Origin: VAZQ01 sp963835165
Lineage (GTDB): Bacteria; Pseudomonadota; Alphaproteobacteria; Rhizobiales; Xanthobacteraceae
DNA length: 64,000 bases
Assembly: GCA_963835165.1 (NCBI GenBank)
Contig: CAWIGD010000048.1
Coordinates: 1 to 64,000 of the forward strand
Direction of reading: 5' to 3'
Part shown: piece after piece, positions 50,117 to 60,815 of the stretch
Position numbering within the stretch: position 1 is the stretch's first letter
Layout: each line of letters begins with the position of its first letter
Made by a program: the position numbers and the translations under genes
Notes under the pieces: model-generated
What the model saw: only the letters and a program-made list of their open reading frames with translations
Told to the model about the DNA's origin: nothing
Databases searched by the model: none

Positions 50117-51547
50117 ATGGCGTGGGGAGCTCGTTGGTATCTCGTCTGCTCCATCGGTCTTGGCGTCCTCGGCGTGCTGGCGGGCTGCAGCGGCGGCAAT
50201 ATGTTTGCCGAGCGCGAGCCGTGGCGGCGCGAAGCCGAGGTGCAATGCCTCAACGCGGGCACCGTCAGGGAAGGCCCGGGCATCGTCCGCATCAGGTCGA
50301 TCCAGGGTCCCGGCGTGTGCGGGGCCGATTTTCCGTTCAAAGTGTCGGTGCTGGGCGAGAGCTCGCCGCTCGGCTACAGCGACGATCCGCGCCCTCCGGG
50401 CGACATCCCTAGCCGAACGGGGGCCGCGCCCGCGCGCTGGCCGGTCAGGCCGGCCGACGCGCCGGCGGTCCAACAGCAACCGCCTTATCAGTCCCGCGTG
50501 CTTCCTGAATACCAGTCGCGCCCGGCGCAACCGACACCGCGCGGGAGCGCGCCCGATCAGCCGGTGTCGCTCGAGCCGCCGAGTGTGACCGAGCAGACGA
50601 ACGTGCCGGCCACGTACGATTTCAGGCGACCCTACGGGACGGCGCCGGCGCCAAGATACCGGCCCCCGCCTGAGAACTCTCCGCGCGACGACTTTTCGCC
50701 CGAGCCTTACGAACGTCGACCGCTCGTCGATGCGCCGGCCGCGTCGCGCAGCGCACCGAACGGCATCACGCGAACGCCGCTGCGTGAGCCGCCGCTCGCG
50801 GATGCGCCGCGGGGCTCGGTGCGCGAGGCATTGCCCGCGGACGTGGCGCCTCGCCGCGAGCCGCCGCCGATCGTTCCGCTCGGGCCCGCCGCCGGTACGC
50901 CGGCCGCCGGATTCACACCGGTTTCGGTGAGCCCGGCCGCAACGCTCGCATGTCCTATCGTCTCCGAGCTCGATCGTTGGATTACCAATTCGGTGCAGCC
51001 GGCGGCGATGCGCTGGTTCGGGGCGCCGGTCGCCGAGATCACGCAGATTTCCGCCTATTCCTGCCGCGGCATGAACGGCAACCCGCGTGCGAACATCTCC
51101 GAGCACGCCTTCGGCAATGCGCTCGACATTTCTGCGTTCACGCTCGCCGACGGCCGCAAGATCACGGTGAAGAACGGCTGGAGGGGCTTGCCCGAGGAGC
51201 AAGGCTTTCTGCGCGACGTGCAAGCCGCCGCCTGCGATCAATTCACCACGGTGCTGGCGCCGGGCTCGAACGTCTATCACTATGATCACATGCACGTCGA
51301 TCTCATGCGCCGGCGCGACGGCCACCGCGCCTGCAACCCGCGCGCGGTATCGGGTGAAGAAATCGCCGCCCGCGCCGGTGCGCGCCACGCCGCCATACGC
51401 GGCGGCGAACCTGCCGTCACCGGCTCGCTCGCTCCGCGCCGGCTGCCGTCGCCGCCGAAGCGGTTGCGCGTCGACCCCTACGGCGATGACCGGTTCGAGC
51501 GTGCGCTGCCGATGGCCCAGCCGGGCGAGGACGGCCAGGACGACTGA
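50117..51547 (+). CDS. extensin-like lipoprotein, peptidoglycan-peptidase fold
   Basis: The 476-residue product has a lipobox (GVLAGCSGG), a long Pro/Arg-rich linker (about residues 90-270) and a C-terminal extensin-like domain. The latter has ITQISAYSCRGMNGNPRANI, SEHAFGNALDISAFTLADG and VYHYDHMHVDLMRR, giving the His, Asp, His layout of DacA/VanX-type enzymes. It may trim peptidoglycan peptides, though the family's activity is mostly untested. Ends close to the Tim44-like gene. Confidence 0.88.
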   Translation: MAWGARWYLVCSIGLGVLGVLAGCSGGNMFAEREPWRREAEVQCLNAGTVREGPGIVRIRSIQGPGVCGADFPFKVSVLGESSPLGYSDDPRPPGDIPSRTGAAPARWPVRPADAPAVQQQPPYQSRVLPEYQSRPAQPTPRGSAPDQPVSLEPPSVTEQTNVPATYDFRRPYGTAPAPRYRPPPENSPRDDFSPEPYERRPLVDAPAASRSAPNGITRTPLREPPLADAPRGSVREALPADVAPRREPPPIVPLGPAAGTPAAGFTPVSVSPAATLACPIVSELDRWITNSVQPAAMRWFGAPVAEITQISAYSCRGMNGNPRANISEHAFGNALDISAFTLADGRKITVKNGWRGLPEEQGFLRDVQAAACDQFTTVLAPGSNVYHYDHMHVDLMRRRDGHRACNPRAVSGEEIAARAGARHAAIRGGEPAVTGSLAPRRLPSPPKRLRVDPYGDDRFERALPMAQPGEDGQDD

Positions 51548-51783
51548 GTCGGGCATCGGCATCCGCGACTCGCCGTCATCGTGCCGGTTTCGAACCTTCT
51601 CGCGTTTGCGCCGACCAAAAGACGTCGCCGGCGGTAAACCAACGCCGGCGGGCACGATTTTGCCGCAAAGCGTCCCGGAGGCACGGCCCGCAGGCGTCTG
51701 CGACACCATGCGGCACCTCTTTAAATCGCGCCTGGGGTCACCAATATGTTAGGTCAAACCGAAGGGTTTCCTGGGAGGAATCA

Positions 51784-52782
51784 ATGTCTCGTTTTGCCTT
51801 TCGTCCGCTGCTTGCGTTTTGCGCGCTGGTCGCGGTGTTGGCTCTCGCTGTCAGCGATGCCGACGCCCGCGCGGGGCGCGGCGGCAGCTTCGGCAGCCGC
51901 GGCTCGCAGACTTTCTCTGCGCCGCCATCGACCGCAACGTCGCCCGGTGCGCGACCCATTGAACGCAGCATGACCCAGCCGGGTCAGTCGGGCAGCACGT
52001 TCGGGCAGCGCGCGCCGACGCCGTCGCCTGCCGGCGGCTTCTTCAACCGGCCGGGCTTCCTCGGCGGCATGTTCGCCGGCTTCCTGGGCGCCGGCTTGCT
52101 CGGCATGCTGTTCGGCAATGGTTTCATGGGCGGGCTCGGCGGCGGCTTCGCTTCCATGCTCGGCCTGATGCTGCAGATCGGGATCGTCGCGATCATCGGC
52201 TATCTGCTGTGGACGTGGTGGCAGCGCCGCAACCAGCCGGCGCTCGCCAGCGGCCCGGCATTGCGCGACGCCAATTCCGGCAACCCGCGCTCGCCCATGA
52301 GCTTCGGCAATTCCGGCTTCGGAGGCGCGGGCTTCGGCGGCGGCAGCGGCGTCCCAGCTTCGGCGACGCGTGCATCCGGCACGGACGAGGTCGGGCTCAG
52401 CCCGGACGACTTCAACGCCTTCGAGAAGATCCTGACCGACGTCCAGACTGCCTATAGTGCCGAGGATCTCGCGCATCTGCGCAGAGAGGTTACGCCGGAG
52501 ATGCTTTCCTATTTCTCCGAGGACCTGGCGACCAATGCCAGCAAGGGCGTGGTCAACCGCGTCAGCGACGTGAAACTGCTGCAGGGCGATCTCGCCGAGG
52601 CCTGGCGCGAAGGCGACACCGACTACGCCACCGTCGCCATGCGCTATTCGCTCAACGACCAGATGCTCGACCGCGACAGCGGCCGTATGGTCGAAGCCGG
52701 CGCCGACGAAGCCACGGAAGTGTGGACCTTCCAGCGCGCCCGCGGCGGCAAATGGCTGGTGTCGGCGATCCAGCAGACGTGA
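51784..52782 (+). CDS. Tim44-domain membrane-associated protein
   Basis: A 332-residue protein with a signal peptide, a Gly/Ser/Pro-rich stretch, one hydrophobic segment (IGIVAIIGYLLWTWW, about residues 130-147) and a C-terminal Tim44-like domain (FNAFEKILTDVQTAYSAEDL, EMLSYFSEDLATNASKG). In mitochondria Tim44 anchors Hsp70 at the translocon; bacterial relatives are of unknown role. GGGAGGAATC precedes the ATG. Confidence 0.85.
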   Translation: MSRFAFRPLLAFCALVAVLALAVSDADARAGRGGSFGSRGSQTFSAPPSTATSPGARPIERSMTQPGQSGSTFGQRAPTPSPAGGFFNRPGFLGGMFAGFLGAGLLGMLFGNGFMGGLGGGFASMLGLMLQIGIVAIIGYLLWTWWQRRNQPALASGPALRDANSGNPRSPMSFGNSGFGGAGFGGGSGVPASATRASGTDEVGLSPDDFNAFEKILTDVQTAYSAEDLAHLRREVTPEMLSYFSEDLATNASKGVVNRVSDVKLLQGDLAEAWREGDTDYATVAMRYSLNDQMLDRDSGRMVEAGADEATEVWTFQRARGGKWLVSAIQQT

Positions 52783-52928
52783 TGCGACAGCCGCAAGCAT
52801 AAGCTGCGACATGGCCGGGACCTCGTCCCGGCCATTTCATTTTACGCCGGTGGGTGGAACGCGACCCGCCTGTTGCAGACTTAAGACAGCGCGTGCGTGC
52901 GCGGCTTTGCCCACCCACCAACCCATCG

Positions 52929-55900
52929 CTATTTCGGCTTTCCGTATCCGCCCGCGGTCGGCGTCCGGATGATGACGGCCTCGCCGGCATCGATCACGGT
53001 GGCATCCGCACCCTTCAGCTTCTCCATGCGGCCGTCGTTGCGGCGCACGGCGTTCTCTCCGACCTGACCGGACTCGCCGCCGGCCAGGCCGAACGGGCGG
53101 ACGCGGCGGTGGCCGGACAAGATCGTGCAATCCATCTTTTCGAGGAAGCGGATGGTGCGGCGGACGCCGTCGCCGGCATTCCATTCGCCGCGTCCGCCCG
53201 AGCCCGTGCGAATGTGGAAGTCCTCGAGCAGCACCGGATAACGGAATTCGAGGACCTCCGGGTCGGTGAGGCGGGTATTGGTCATGTGAGTGTGCACGGC
53301 GTCGGTGCCGGGAAATCCCGGACCCGCCGGGGAGCCCGAACAGATCGTCTCGTAGTACTGGTACCTGGCGTTGCCGAAATTGAGATTGTTCATCGTGCCC
53401 TGGGCGGCGGCGAGGCTGCCCAGCGCGCCGAACAGGCAGTCGGTCACCGCTTGCGATGTTTCCACGTTGCCGGCGACGACCGCCGCAGGATATTCCGGCG
53501 ACAGGATCGATTGCTTCGGAATGATGATGTTGATCGGCCGCAGGCAGCCCGCATTCATCGGGATGTCGTCGTCGACCATGACGCGAAAGACATAGAGCAC
53601 CGCCGCGCGCGTGACCGGTTCGGGCGCGTTGAAATTGGTGTTCTGCTGCGGCGAGGTGCCGGTGAAATCGACGGTCGCCTCGCGCTTCTCCTTGTCGACG
53701 CTGATCCTGACCTTGATCCAGGTGCCCTGGTCCATCTCGTATGCGAATGAGGCATCGTGGATGCGGTCGATCACCCGCCGCACGCTTTCGGCCGCGTTGT
53801 CCTGCACGTGTTGCATATAGGCTCGCACCACCGGCAGCGTGAAATGCGCGACGGTCTTGCGCAGCTCCTGCACGCCCTTCTCGTTCGCCGCGATCTGCGC
53901 CTTCATGTCGTTGACGTTCTGCAGCGGGTTGCGGGCGGGGTATTTCGCGCCGGTGAGGAGGTCATAGAGCGCGCGCTCGCGGAAGCGGCCGCGATCCACC
54001 AGCTTGAAGTTGTCGATATAGACGCCTTCCTCCTCGATCGTGATCGCGTTCGGCGACATCGAGCCGGGAGAAATGCCGCCTACGTCGGCGTGGTGGCCGC
54101 GCGAGGCGACCCAGAACAGAACCTCGCGGCCGGCCTCGTCGAACACCGGCGTGCAGACGGTGATGTCGGGCAGATGCGTGCCGCCGTTGTAGGGCGCGTT
54201 GATGGCATAGACGTCGCCCGGCGCGATCCGGCCCTTGTTCTCGCGAATGATGGTCTCGACCGCGCGATCCATGGAGCCGAGATGCACCGGCATGTGCGGC
54301 GCGTTGGCGACCAGCGTGCCGTCGGCGTCGAACACGGCGCAGGAGAAATCGAGCCGCTCCTTGATGTTGACGGAGTAGGCGGTGTTCTGCAGCGACACGC
54401 CCATCTGTTCCGCGATCGACATGAAGAGGTTATTGAACACTTCGAGCATCACCGGGTCGGCGTCGGTGCCGATCGCGCTCTGGCGCTTGAGGCCGACGGC
54501 GCGCTCGAGCACCAGGTGGTTCTTGGCAGTGATGCTGGCGCGCCAGCCGTCCTCGACCACGATGGTCTGATGCGGCTCGATGACGATGGCCGGCCCGGCC
54601 ACGGCGTGGCCGGGCGAAAGCTGGGTGCGCGTATAGACCGTGGCGTCGTGCCATTGGCCGCGCGAATAGAATCGCGTGCGGCGCGTCGGGGACGGAAGCG
54701 GGTCGCCGGTGGTCGGCAACACCGGCTCGGTGAACTTCGTGCCGCCGCCGATGGCCTCGACCGACACCGCTTCCACCACCAGGTCCTTGGTCTCGTCGAT
54801 GAATCCGAACCGCGATTTGTGGGCCGCCTCGAAGGCGGACTTCATCTTCGCGAGCGAGAGGCTCGAATTGAGAACGCCGGCGTGCATCGCGGTCTCGCCA
54901 TCCGACGCGGCCTGCTCCCTCCCCCGCTTGCGGGGGAGGGGTGGGGAGGGGGCATGATCGCCTGAATCGTCGTGCCCGCCCCCACCCTGTCCCTCCCCCG
55001 CAAGCGGGGGAGGGGACGCTGGAGCCGCGCGGCCGTCTGCATGGATAAAGCCGGTAGAATAGGCCGGCACCACCAGGGCCATGTCGGTCCCGGCGTAACG
55101 GATGTGCGCGCGCGCGTGCACGGTCACGGCCTCGGGCGCCACGCCTTGGCCGATCACCTCGTTTCTCGCGTCGTCGCCGAGGCGGCCGCCGACGGTGGCG
55201 ATCGACGCCAGCACCGCGTCGCCGAATGGCTCTTCGAGCGCCTGCTGGCGCGTGGCGCGGATGTCGGCGAGGCCCATGCCGTAGGCGGACAGCAGCGAAG
55301 AGAACGGATGGATCAGCACCTTGGTCATGCCGAGCGCATCGGCGACCAGGCAGGCGTGCTGGCCGCCGGCGCCGCCGAAGCAATTGAGCGCGTAGCGCGT
55401 CACGTCGTAGCCGCGCTGCAGGGAGATTTTCTTGATCGCGTTCGCCATGTTCTCTACCGCGATCCGGATGAAACCGTCGGCCGTGTCTTCGGCTGAACGG
55501 CCATCGCCGATCTCGTGGGCGAGCTGCGCAAATGCTTCGCGCACCGCCTCGGCATCGAGCGGAAGATCCTGCTGCGCGCCGAAAATCCTCGGAAAGAAAT
55601 CCGGGATCAGCTTTCCCACCATCACGTTGGCGTCGGTGACCGCGAGCGGGCCACCGCGGCGGTAGCATTTCGGCCCGGGATTGGCGCCCGCGCTGTCGGG
55701 CCCGACACGGAAGCGTGCGCCGTCGAAATGCAGGAGCGACCCGCCGCCCGCCGCCACGGTATGAATGAGCATCATCGGGGCGCGCATGCGCACGCCGGCA
55801 ACCTCGGTCTCGAACGCGCGTTCGTACTCGCCGTCGAAGTGCGAGACGTCGGTCGACGTGCCGCCCATGTCGAAGCCGATCAGGTGCGAGAAGCCCGCCT

Positions 55901-56833
55901 CGCGTCCGCTCTCCGCCATGCCGACCACGCCGGCGGCAGGTCCCGGACAGAATCGCATCCTTGCCCTGGAACAACTCCGCGGCCGTGAGGCCGCCGGAGG
56001 ACATCATGAACATGAGGCGGGGAATATCGTTGCGATCCGATATTTCTCCGGCGCTGTCACCCATCGCGGCAACGGACGACCCAAGATGCTTTGCGCCGAG
56101 GTCCTTTGCGCCAAGGTCTTTGGCGCTGAGATCCCGCGCCACCTGACCGACATATTGCCGCAGGATCGGCGAAAGATAGGCATCGACGATGGTGGTGTCG
56201 CCGCGGCCGACCAGCTTGATCAGCGGCGAGACCTCGTGGCTCACCGACACCTGCGGAAAGCCGATCTCGCGCGCGAGCGCGGCCACGCGCTGCTCGTGCT
56301 CGGGGTAGCGATAGGCGTGCATGAACACGACCGCGACCGCCTCGATGCCGTCGGCGCGTGCGGCCGACAAGCTCCCGGCGCAGCGCCGCCAGGTCGGGCT
56401 CGTTCTCGACCGTGCCGTCGGCGCGCACGCGCTCGTCCACTTCGACGACGCGCTCGTAGAGCATCTCCGGTTTGATGATGTGGCGTGCGAAAATCTTAGG
56501 CCGCGCCTGGTAGCCGATCTTGAGCGCGTCGCGAAAACCCTTGGTGGTGACGAGGAGGGTACGCTCACCCTTGCGCTCGAGCAGCGCATTGGTCGCGACC
56601 GTGGTGCCCATCTTCACTCGGCCGATCAAACCGGGGGGCAGCGGCTCGTTCGCTTTGACGCCGAGGAGGTCGCGGATGCCCTGTACGGCGGCATCGCCAT
56701 AGGCCTCGGGATTATCGGAGAGAAGTTTGTGGGCAACGAGGCTCCCGTCGGGCCGGCGCCCGATCACGTCGGTGAAGGTGCCGCCGCGGTCGATCCAAAA
56801 ATCCCAGGTGTCGGTGTGCTGCGCGCCGTCCAT
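52929..56833 (-). pseudogene. 5-oxoprolinase/hydantoinase-type fused HyuA-HyuB gene with two one-base insertions
   Basis: The gene would encode about 1300 residues, the length of a fused ATP-dependent 5-oxoprolinase. Three frames carry consecutive parts. Frame one: HyuA N-terminus (FWIDRGGTFTDVIGRRPDGS). Frame two, after an extra base near 56371: FMHAYRYPEHEQRVAALARE and a segment ending in FQGKDAILSG. Frame three, after an extra base near 55950: PAAGVVGMAESGREAGFSHL, then FDMGGTSTDVSHFDGEYERA and the HyuB half (VNIKERLDFSCAVFDADGTL). Length is 1301 codons plus two. It hydrolyses cyclic amides such as 5-oxoproline or hydantoins with ATP; substrate unknown. Confidence 0.88.
54905..55020. repeat. 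inverted pair of Gly-rich palindromic repeats inside the oxoprolinase gene
   Basis: CCCTCCCCCGCTTGCGGGGG plus AGGG (about 54917-54942) and an inverted copy (about 54991-55016) flank a 48-bp spacer. The block is in frame and encodes a Pro/Gly/Ser-rich linker (ASPPPLAGEGQGGGGHDDS and on) in the HyuA C-terminal region. Outside ORFs, such CCCTCCCCCGC repeats are typical intergenic elements of this group. Confidence 0.7.
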
Positions 56834-56963
56834 CCGGATTGCCGTCCTTTAGCTGAACCGTCTCATAGGGGTGCATGCGGCGAGGCGAAGGCGCCCCTCG
56901 ACGCCGCATTGCCGTCGCCCCGGAGTGAAGTCAACGGCCGCAGCGGCGACATGAGGGGAAGGA

Positions 56964-57342
56964 CGCGCCGATGGCAACCACTTCCAGCAAACATGCGCGC
57001 GTAACGCGAAGAACATTCTCTATCCGAACCAGCAGGCGGCAGTGGTCTGCTACGGCGCTCAATTCGTGACCAAGCGTCCCGAGGCCGGCAGGCGCTTCAT
57101 CAGGCCTATCTGCAGGGCGTCCGCGACTACAACGATGCGTTGAAGGATGGCCGCATCGCGGGGCCGGATGCCGAGGACGTCGTCGATGCGATTGCCCGCT
57201 ATTCCGTGACCAAGGATCGCGACCGATCAGAACCGTGATTTCCGCCGCACTCCAGACGTTGGGCTTGGTCAAAAGCAACGTCGTGGTTGCGGACATCGTC
57301 GACATGTCGTTCGCGAAAGCGGCCGCGGCTGAACTTGGACCC
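56964..57342 (+). pseudogene. decayed NMT1/SsuA-type ABC binding protein, C-terminal fragment
   Basis: The first part reads NAKNILYPNQQAAVVCYGAQ then FVTKRPEAGRRFI, and after a one-base loss at about 57103 continues AYLQGVRDYNDALKDGRIAG and AEDVVDAIARYSVTKDRD. A third piece (ISAALQTLGLVKSNVVVADI then VDMSFAKAAAAELG) lies in another frame to about 57342. These match the C-terminus of NMT1-like nitrate/sulfonate receptors. No intact N-terminus or start is present. Confidence 0.75.
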
Positions 57343-57487
57343 TCCCAGGGGCGATCCGGCCGAGGTCCCCCGGTACCAGATTTTATGGTTCAGATAGTCC
57401 CAATATCGCTGCAATTTCTGCTAAGATGAAAACGGGGGCGCCGCGGGGATTCTTTTGGTTTTTCCCGGGACGCCAAGGACCAAGACA

Positions 57488-58468
57488 ATGTTGCGATCCT
57501 CCATGCTCGCAGCCGCCGCTGCGATAGCGCTGGTTGCTGCGCCTGCCCATGCGCAGGTGAAGTGGGACCTCCCATCCGCATATCCGGCTGACAATTTCCA
57601 CAGCGAGAACCTTGCCGCCTTCGCCCGGGACGTCGCGGATGTGACCGCGGGCAAGCTTGCGATCAAGGTCTATCCCAACGCCTCCCTGTTCCCGGCGACC
57701 GCGATCAAGAGCGCGGTGCGGATCGGACAGGCGCAAGTCGGCGAAATCCTGATCTCGGTGCACGAGAACGAAGATCCCATGTTCGGGATCGACGTGGTGC
57801 CGTTTCTCGCCGCGAGCTACGACGAAGCGCGCAAGCTGTGGCTGGCGTCCAAACCTGCGATCGAGCGCAGGCTCGCGTCGCAAGGGCTGATGGTGCTGTT
57901 CGCCGTGCCTTGGCCGCCGCAGGGCATCTACGCGAAGAAAGAGATCAACACGGTCGCCGATATGCAGGGGCTTTCCTGGCGGGTGTACAATGCCGGGACC
58001 GAGCGCATCGCGCAGATCGTCGGCGCTTATCCGGTGACGATCCAGGCCGCCGATCTGCGGCAGGCGCTCGCGACCGGCCTGATCAACGCATTCATGACTT
58101 CGAGCGCGACCGGCTACGACACCAAGGCGTGGGAGACCATGTCCTATTTCTACGATACCCAGGCGTGGCTCCCGAAGAACATCACCTTCGTGAACAAGGC
58201 GGCGTTCGACGGGCTCGACAAGCCTACGCAGGAATCGCTGCTCAAGGTTGCGGCGGCCGCTGAAGCGCGCGGCTGGTGGCGGTCGCAGGACAAGACCAAA
58301 TGGTACGGCGAGCAACTTGCGGCCCGCGGGATGAAAGTGCTGCCGCCGAGCGCGGCCTTGAAGGCCGGCCTGCATCAGGTCGGCGAACGCCTCACCGGAG
58401 AGTGGCTGACCCGGGCCGGCGGGGACGGACAGGCCGTCATCGATGTCTACCGCAAGTTAGGCACGTAA
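57488..58468 (+). CDS. TRAP transporter DctP-type solute receptor
   Basis: The 326-residue exported receptor has a signal peptide (AAAAAIALVAAPAHA) and the DctP pattern: WDLPSAYPADNFHSENLAAF, KLAIKVYPNASLFPATAIKS, the dicarboxylate-binding NTVADMQGLSWRVYNAGTER and MTSSATGYDTKAWETMSYFY. The ATG at 57488 follows AAGGA. DctQ and DctM membrane subunits are not in the window, so it is an orphan receptor. The ligand is likely an organic acid. Confidence 0.9.
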   Translation: MLRSSMLAAAAAIALVAAPAHAQVKWDLPSAYPADNFHSENLAAFARDVADVTAGKLAIKVYPNASLFPATAIKSAVRIGQAQVGEILISVHENEDPMFGIDVVPFLAASYDEARKLWLASKPAIERRLASQGLMVLFAVPWPPQGIYAKKEINTVADMQGLSWRVYNAGTERIAQIVGAYPVTIQAADLRQALATGLINAFMTSSATGYDTKAWETMSYFYDTQAWLPKNITFVNKAAFDGLDKPTQESLLKVAAAAEARGWWRSQDKTKWYGEQLAARGMKVLPPSAALKAGLHQVGERLTGEWLTRAGGDGQAVIDVYRKLGT

Positions 58469-58589
58469 CGCACGATCAGAGCGAAGCCGCTTCCGAATCG
58501 CGATTTCGGGTGGCTCCGCCGCGCGGACCAGCGCGGCCAATCAAGAAATGGCGGGGGCCCGGCGGGATTTCCACCGAGCCCCCAATCTG

Positions 58590-59032
<443 letters not shown>

Positions 59033-59117
59033 GACGCGTATGGGAATGGGGTGTGGGCGACCCGCCGTCAAGGCCAGATCCGAATCCTTCTGCGCGAACT
59101 CCGGCGTGCGACGGGCT

Positions 59118-59909
59118 TCAACTCGTCTGATTTGCACTGAGCCAGGCGTCGCGCGCGGCGACCAGGGCCTTCAGGGTCGCCAGGGTGGAGCCGTCGACGA
59201 TGCCGTCCACCCGTTGTGGACGATAATGGCGCTGAAAGGCGGCGACCGCGTCGCGCGTGGTGCCATCGAGATATCCGCTGGCAGGAACGTCGTAGCCGAA
59301 GTTTGCCAGCAACGTTTGCGTCTCCTCGATGGCGGGGTTGGTCTCGCCCAACGTGAAAAACGGTTCTGCCGGCCGGATGGGGGAAGGCTTGACCCACAGG
59401 CCGACGCCGGAGCCGGCAAGCACCTTCCAAGGAAACTTCTCGCCCGGATCCCGCTTGCGTGCCGGCGCGACGTCGGAATGGGCGAGCACACGGTGCGGCG
59501 GGATCCGATGGCGGGTAAAGATGCTGCGGCAAAGCGCCGTCACCGCCGCGATCTGGCGTTTCGGAAATTCGGTATAGCCATGCTCATGCCCGGGATTGGC
59601 AATCTCGATTCCGATCGAGCACGAATTGATGTCGGTCTCCCCTGCCCAAGCGGATACTCCCGCGTGCCAGGCACGCTGGGACTCCGCGACCAGTTGCAGG
59701 ATGTAGCCGTCTTGCAGCACGACGTAATGCGCAGAGACTTCGCTGATCGGGTTGCAGAGATGATTGATCGCGTTTTGGTTGTCCGCGACACCGGTGTAGT
59801 GCAGCAGGATCATGTCGGGAGCGCCGCTGCCCCTGCGCTCATTGTGGTTCGGCGACGGCCTGACCTCGGCAACGACTGAGGATTCGGCGCGCAACGCTGA
59901 CACGGGCAT
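59118..59909 (-). CDS. N-acetylmuramoyl-L-alanine amidase, AmiD type, with peptidoglycan-binding domain
   Basis: A 263-residue Amidase_2 protein with catalytic zinc pattern MILLHYTGV (His), IGIEIANPGHEHGYT and HRVLAHSDVAPARKRDPG (His, Asp), followed by a peptidoglycan-binding domain (FFTLGETNPAIEETQTLLAN and AVAAFQRHYRPQRVDGIVD). It removes stem peptides from muramic acid; cytosolic AmpD-like or secreted is unclear because no signal peptide is seen. Starts at TTG 59936, ATG 59930 and ATG 59909 share the frame; the last is chosen for length. Confidence 0.9.
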   Translation of the reverse strand: MPVSALRAESSVVAEVRPSPNHNERRGSGAPDMILLHYTGVADNQNAINHLCNPISEVSAHYVVLQDGYILQLVAESQRAWHAGVSAWAGETDINSCSIGIEIANPGHEHGYTEFPKRQIAAVTALCRSIFTRHRIPPHRVLAHSDVAPARKRDPGEKFPWKVLAGSGVGLWVKPSPIRPAEPFFTLGETNPAIEETQTLLANFGYDVPASGYLDGTTRDAVAAFQRHYRPQRVDGIVDGSTLATLKALVAARDAWLSANQTS

Positions 59910-60146
59910 GAGTCGTGAATACTCTTGCATTTCCAAAAGCTGGGCTTGACGCCTGTGCGGCGGATGTGACCGGCGATTTGCGCAGAAACCCCGAGTCGAG
60001 ACAAGCGCGGGCGCAAGGGGCGGGCATCGACCTTTGCCTCGAATTCGGCGTCTTGTTGCAGCCGAGCCATATCTTTCGGGTCGCGGCCCCTGGGCCGGCC
60101 TAAATCACAAGTCGAAATCAGCAAGTTCAAGTTCTCTCGGCAAAAC

Positions 60147-60182
60147 GGCGGCCCGGGTCGGCTTTTGCCAACCCGGGCCGCC
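60147..60182 (-). terminator. strong terminator after the PRC-barrel gene
   Basis: GGCGGCCCGGGT and its complement form a 12-bp stem with an inner GGC/GCC pair and a TTTT loop, followed on the minus strand by GTTTTGC. It lies between two minus-strand genes. Confidence 0.8.
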
Positions 60183-60245
60183 AGAGGCGGGACGGTTCTC
60201 GTCCAATTGGCTATGGGCTTAACGCTCTCTTAACCAACGCAGCGA

Positions 60246-60815
60246 TTAGCGCTCCGCGCCAGGGGTCGCCGGCCGCGGCGCCATGCCGGTGGTCGGCGAC
60301 GAGGCCGGCCGATCGGTCGTGCGTGACGGGGGCTTATAGTATTGGAAGTCGGGAGCGCTCTTGAGCTGATCCTTGGTCCAGCTCACTTTCAGCTTCACGT
60401 TGGTGGGATCGTTGGCGCTGCTGACGGCGCTATTGCCACCGGCGCTGCTGGTCCCGGTGTCGGCCGGAACAGGTTGGAAAGCGCTCATGTCGATGGCGAC
60501 GCTCTTCTCGCCGATGCCGAGAAACCCACCGACGCCCACGATCAAGCCAATGATCTTGCCGCTCTTGTCGAACAACACGTCGTTGACATCGCCGACCTGC
60601 GCATTGTCGGGGCCGATGACGTCGGTGCCTTTGAACTTAGAGAACACCCACTGGTCCGTGCCCTGGGCCTGAATGAATTTTGCGCTGTCGACCGGAGCCG
60701 CCTCGGCTTTCGCCGCCGGCGCCGCGGGGGACATCGTGGGCGGATTGGCCTGTGCCAGCGCGCCTGAAACCATCAGCGTACTGACCGCCGCCGACATCAT
60801 GAGGGTCTTCAACAT
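60246..60815 (-). CDS. secreted PRC-barrel domain protein
   Basis: The 189-residue product has a signal peptide (MLKTLMMSAAVSTLMVSGAL), an Ala/Pro-rich linker and a PRC-barrel domain: VIGPDNAQVGDVNDVLFDKS, then GKIIGLIVGVGGFLGIGEKS. The C-terminal tail is Pro/Ser/Thr-rich. GGAGG lies six bases before the ATG at 60815. It shares the GGFLGIG core with the protein at 7504-8121, so the two are paralogues. Function unknown. Confidence 0.85.
   Translation of the reverse strand: MLKTLMMSAAVSTLMVSGALAQANPPTMSPAAPAAKAEAAPVDSAKFIQAQGTDQWVFSKFKGTDVIGPDNAQVGDVNDVLFDKSGKIIGLIVGVGGFLGIGEKSVAIDMSAFQPVPADTGTSSAGGNSAVSSANDPTNVKLKVSWTKDQLKSAPDFQYYKPPSRTTDRPASSPTTGMAPRPATPGAER

Noticed and set aside
59810..60130. 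106-codon minus-strand frame between the amidase and PRC genes
   Set aside because: Arg/Pro-rich, overlaps the amidase start, and lacks translation signals.
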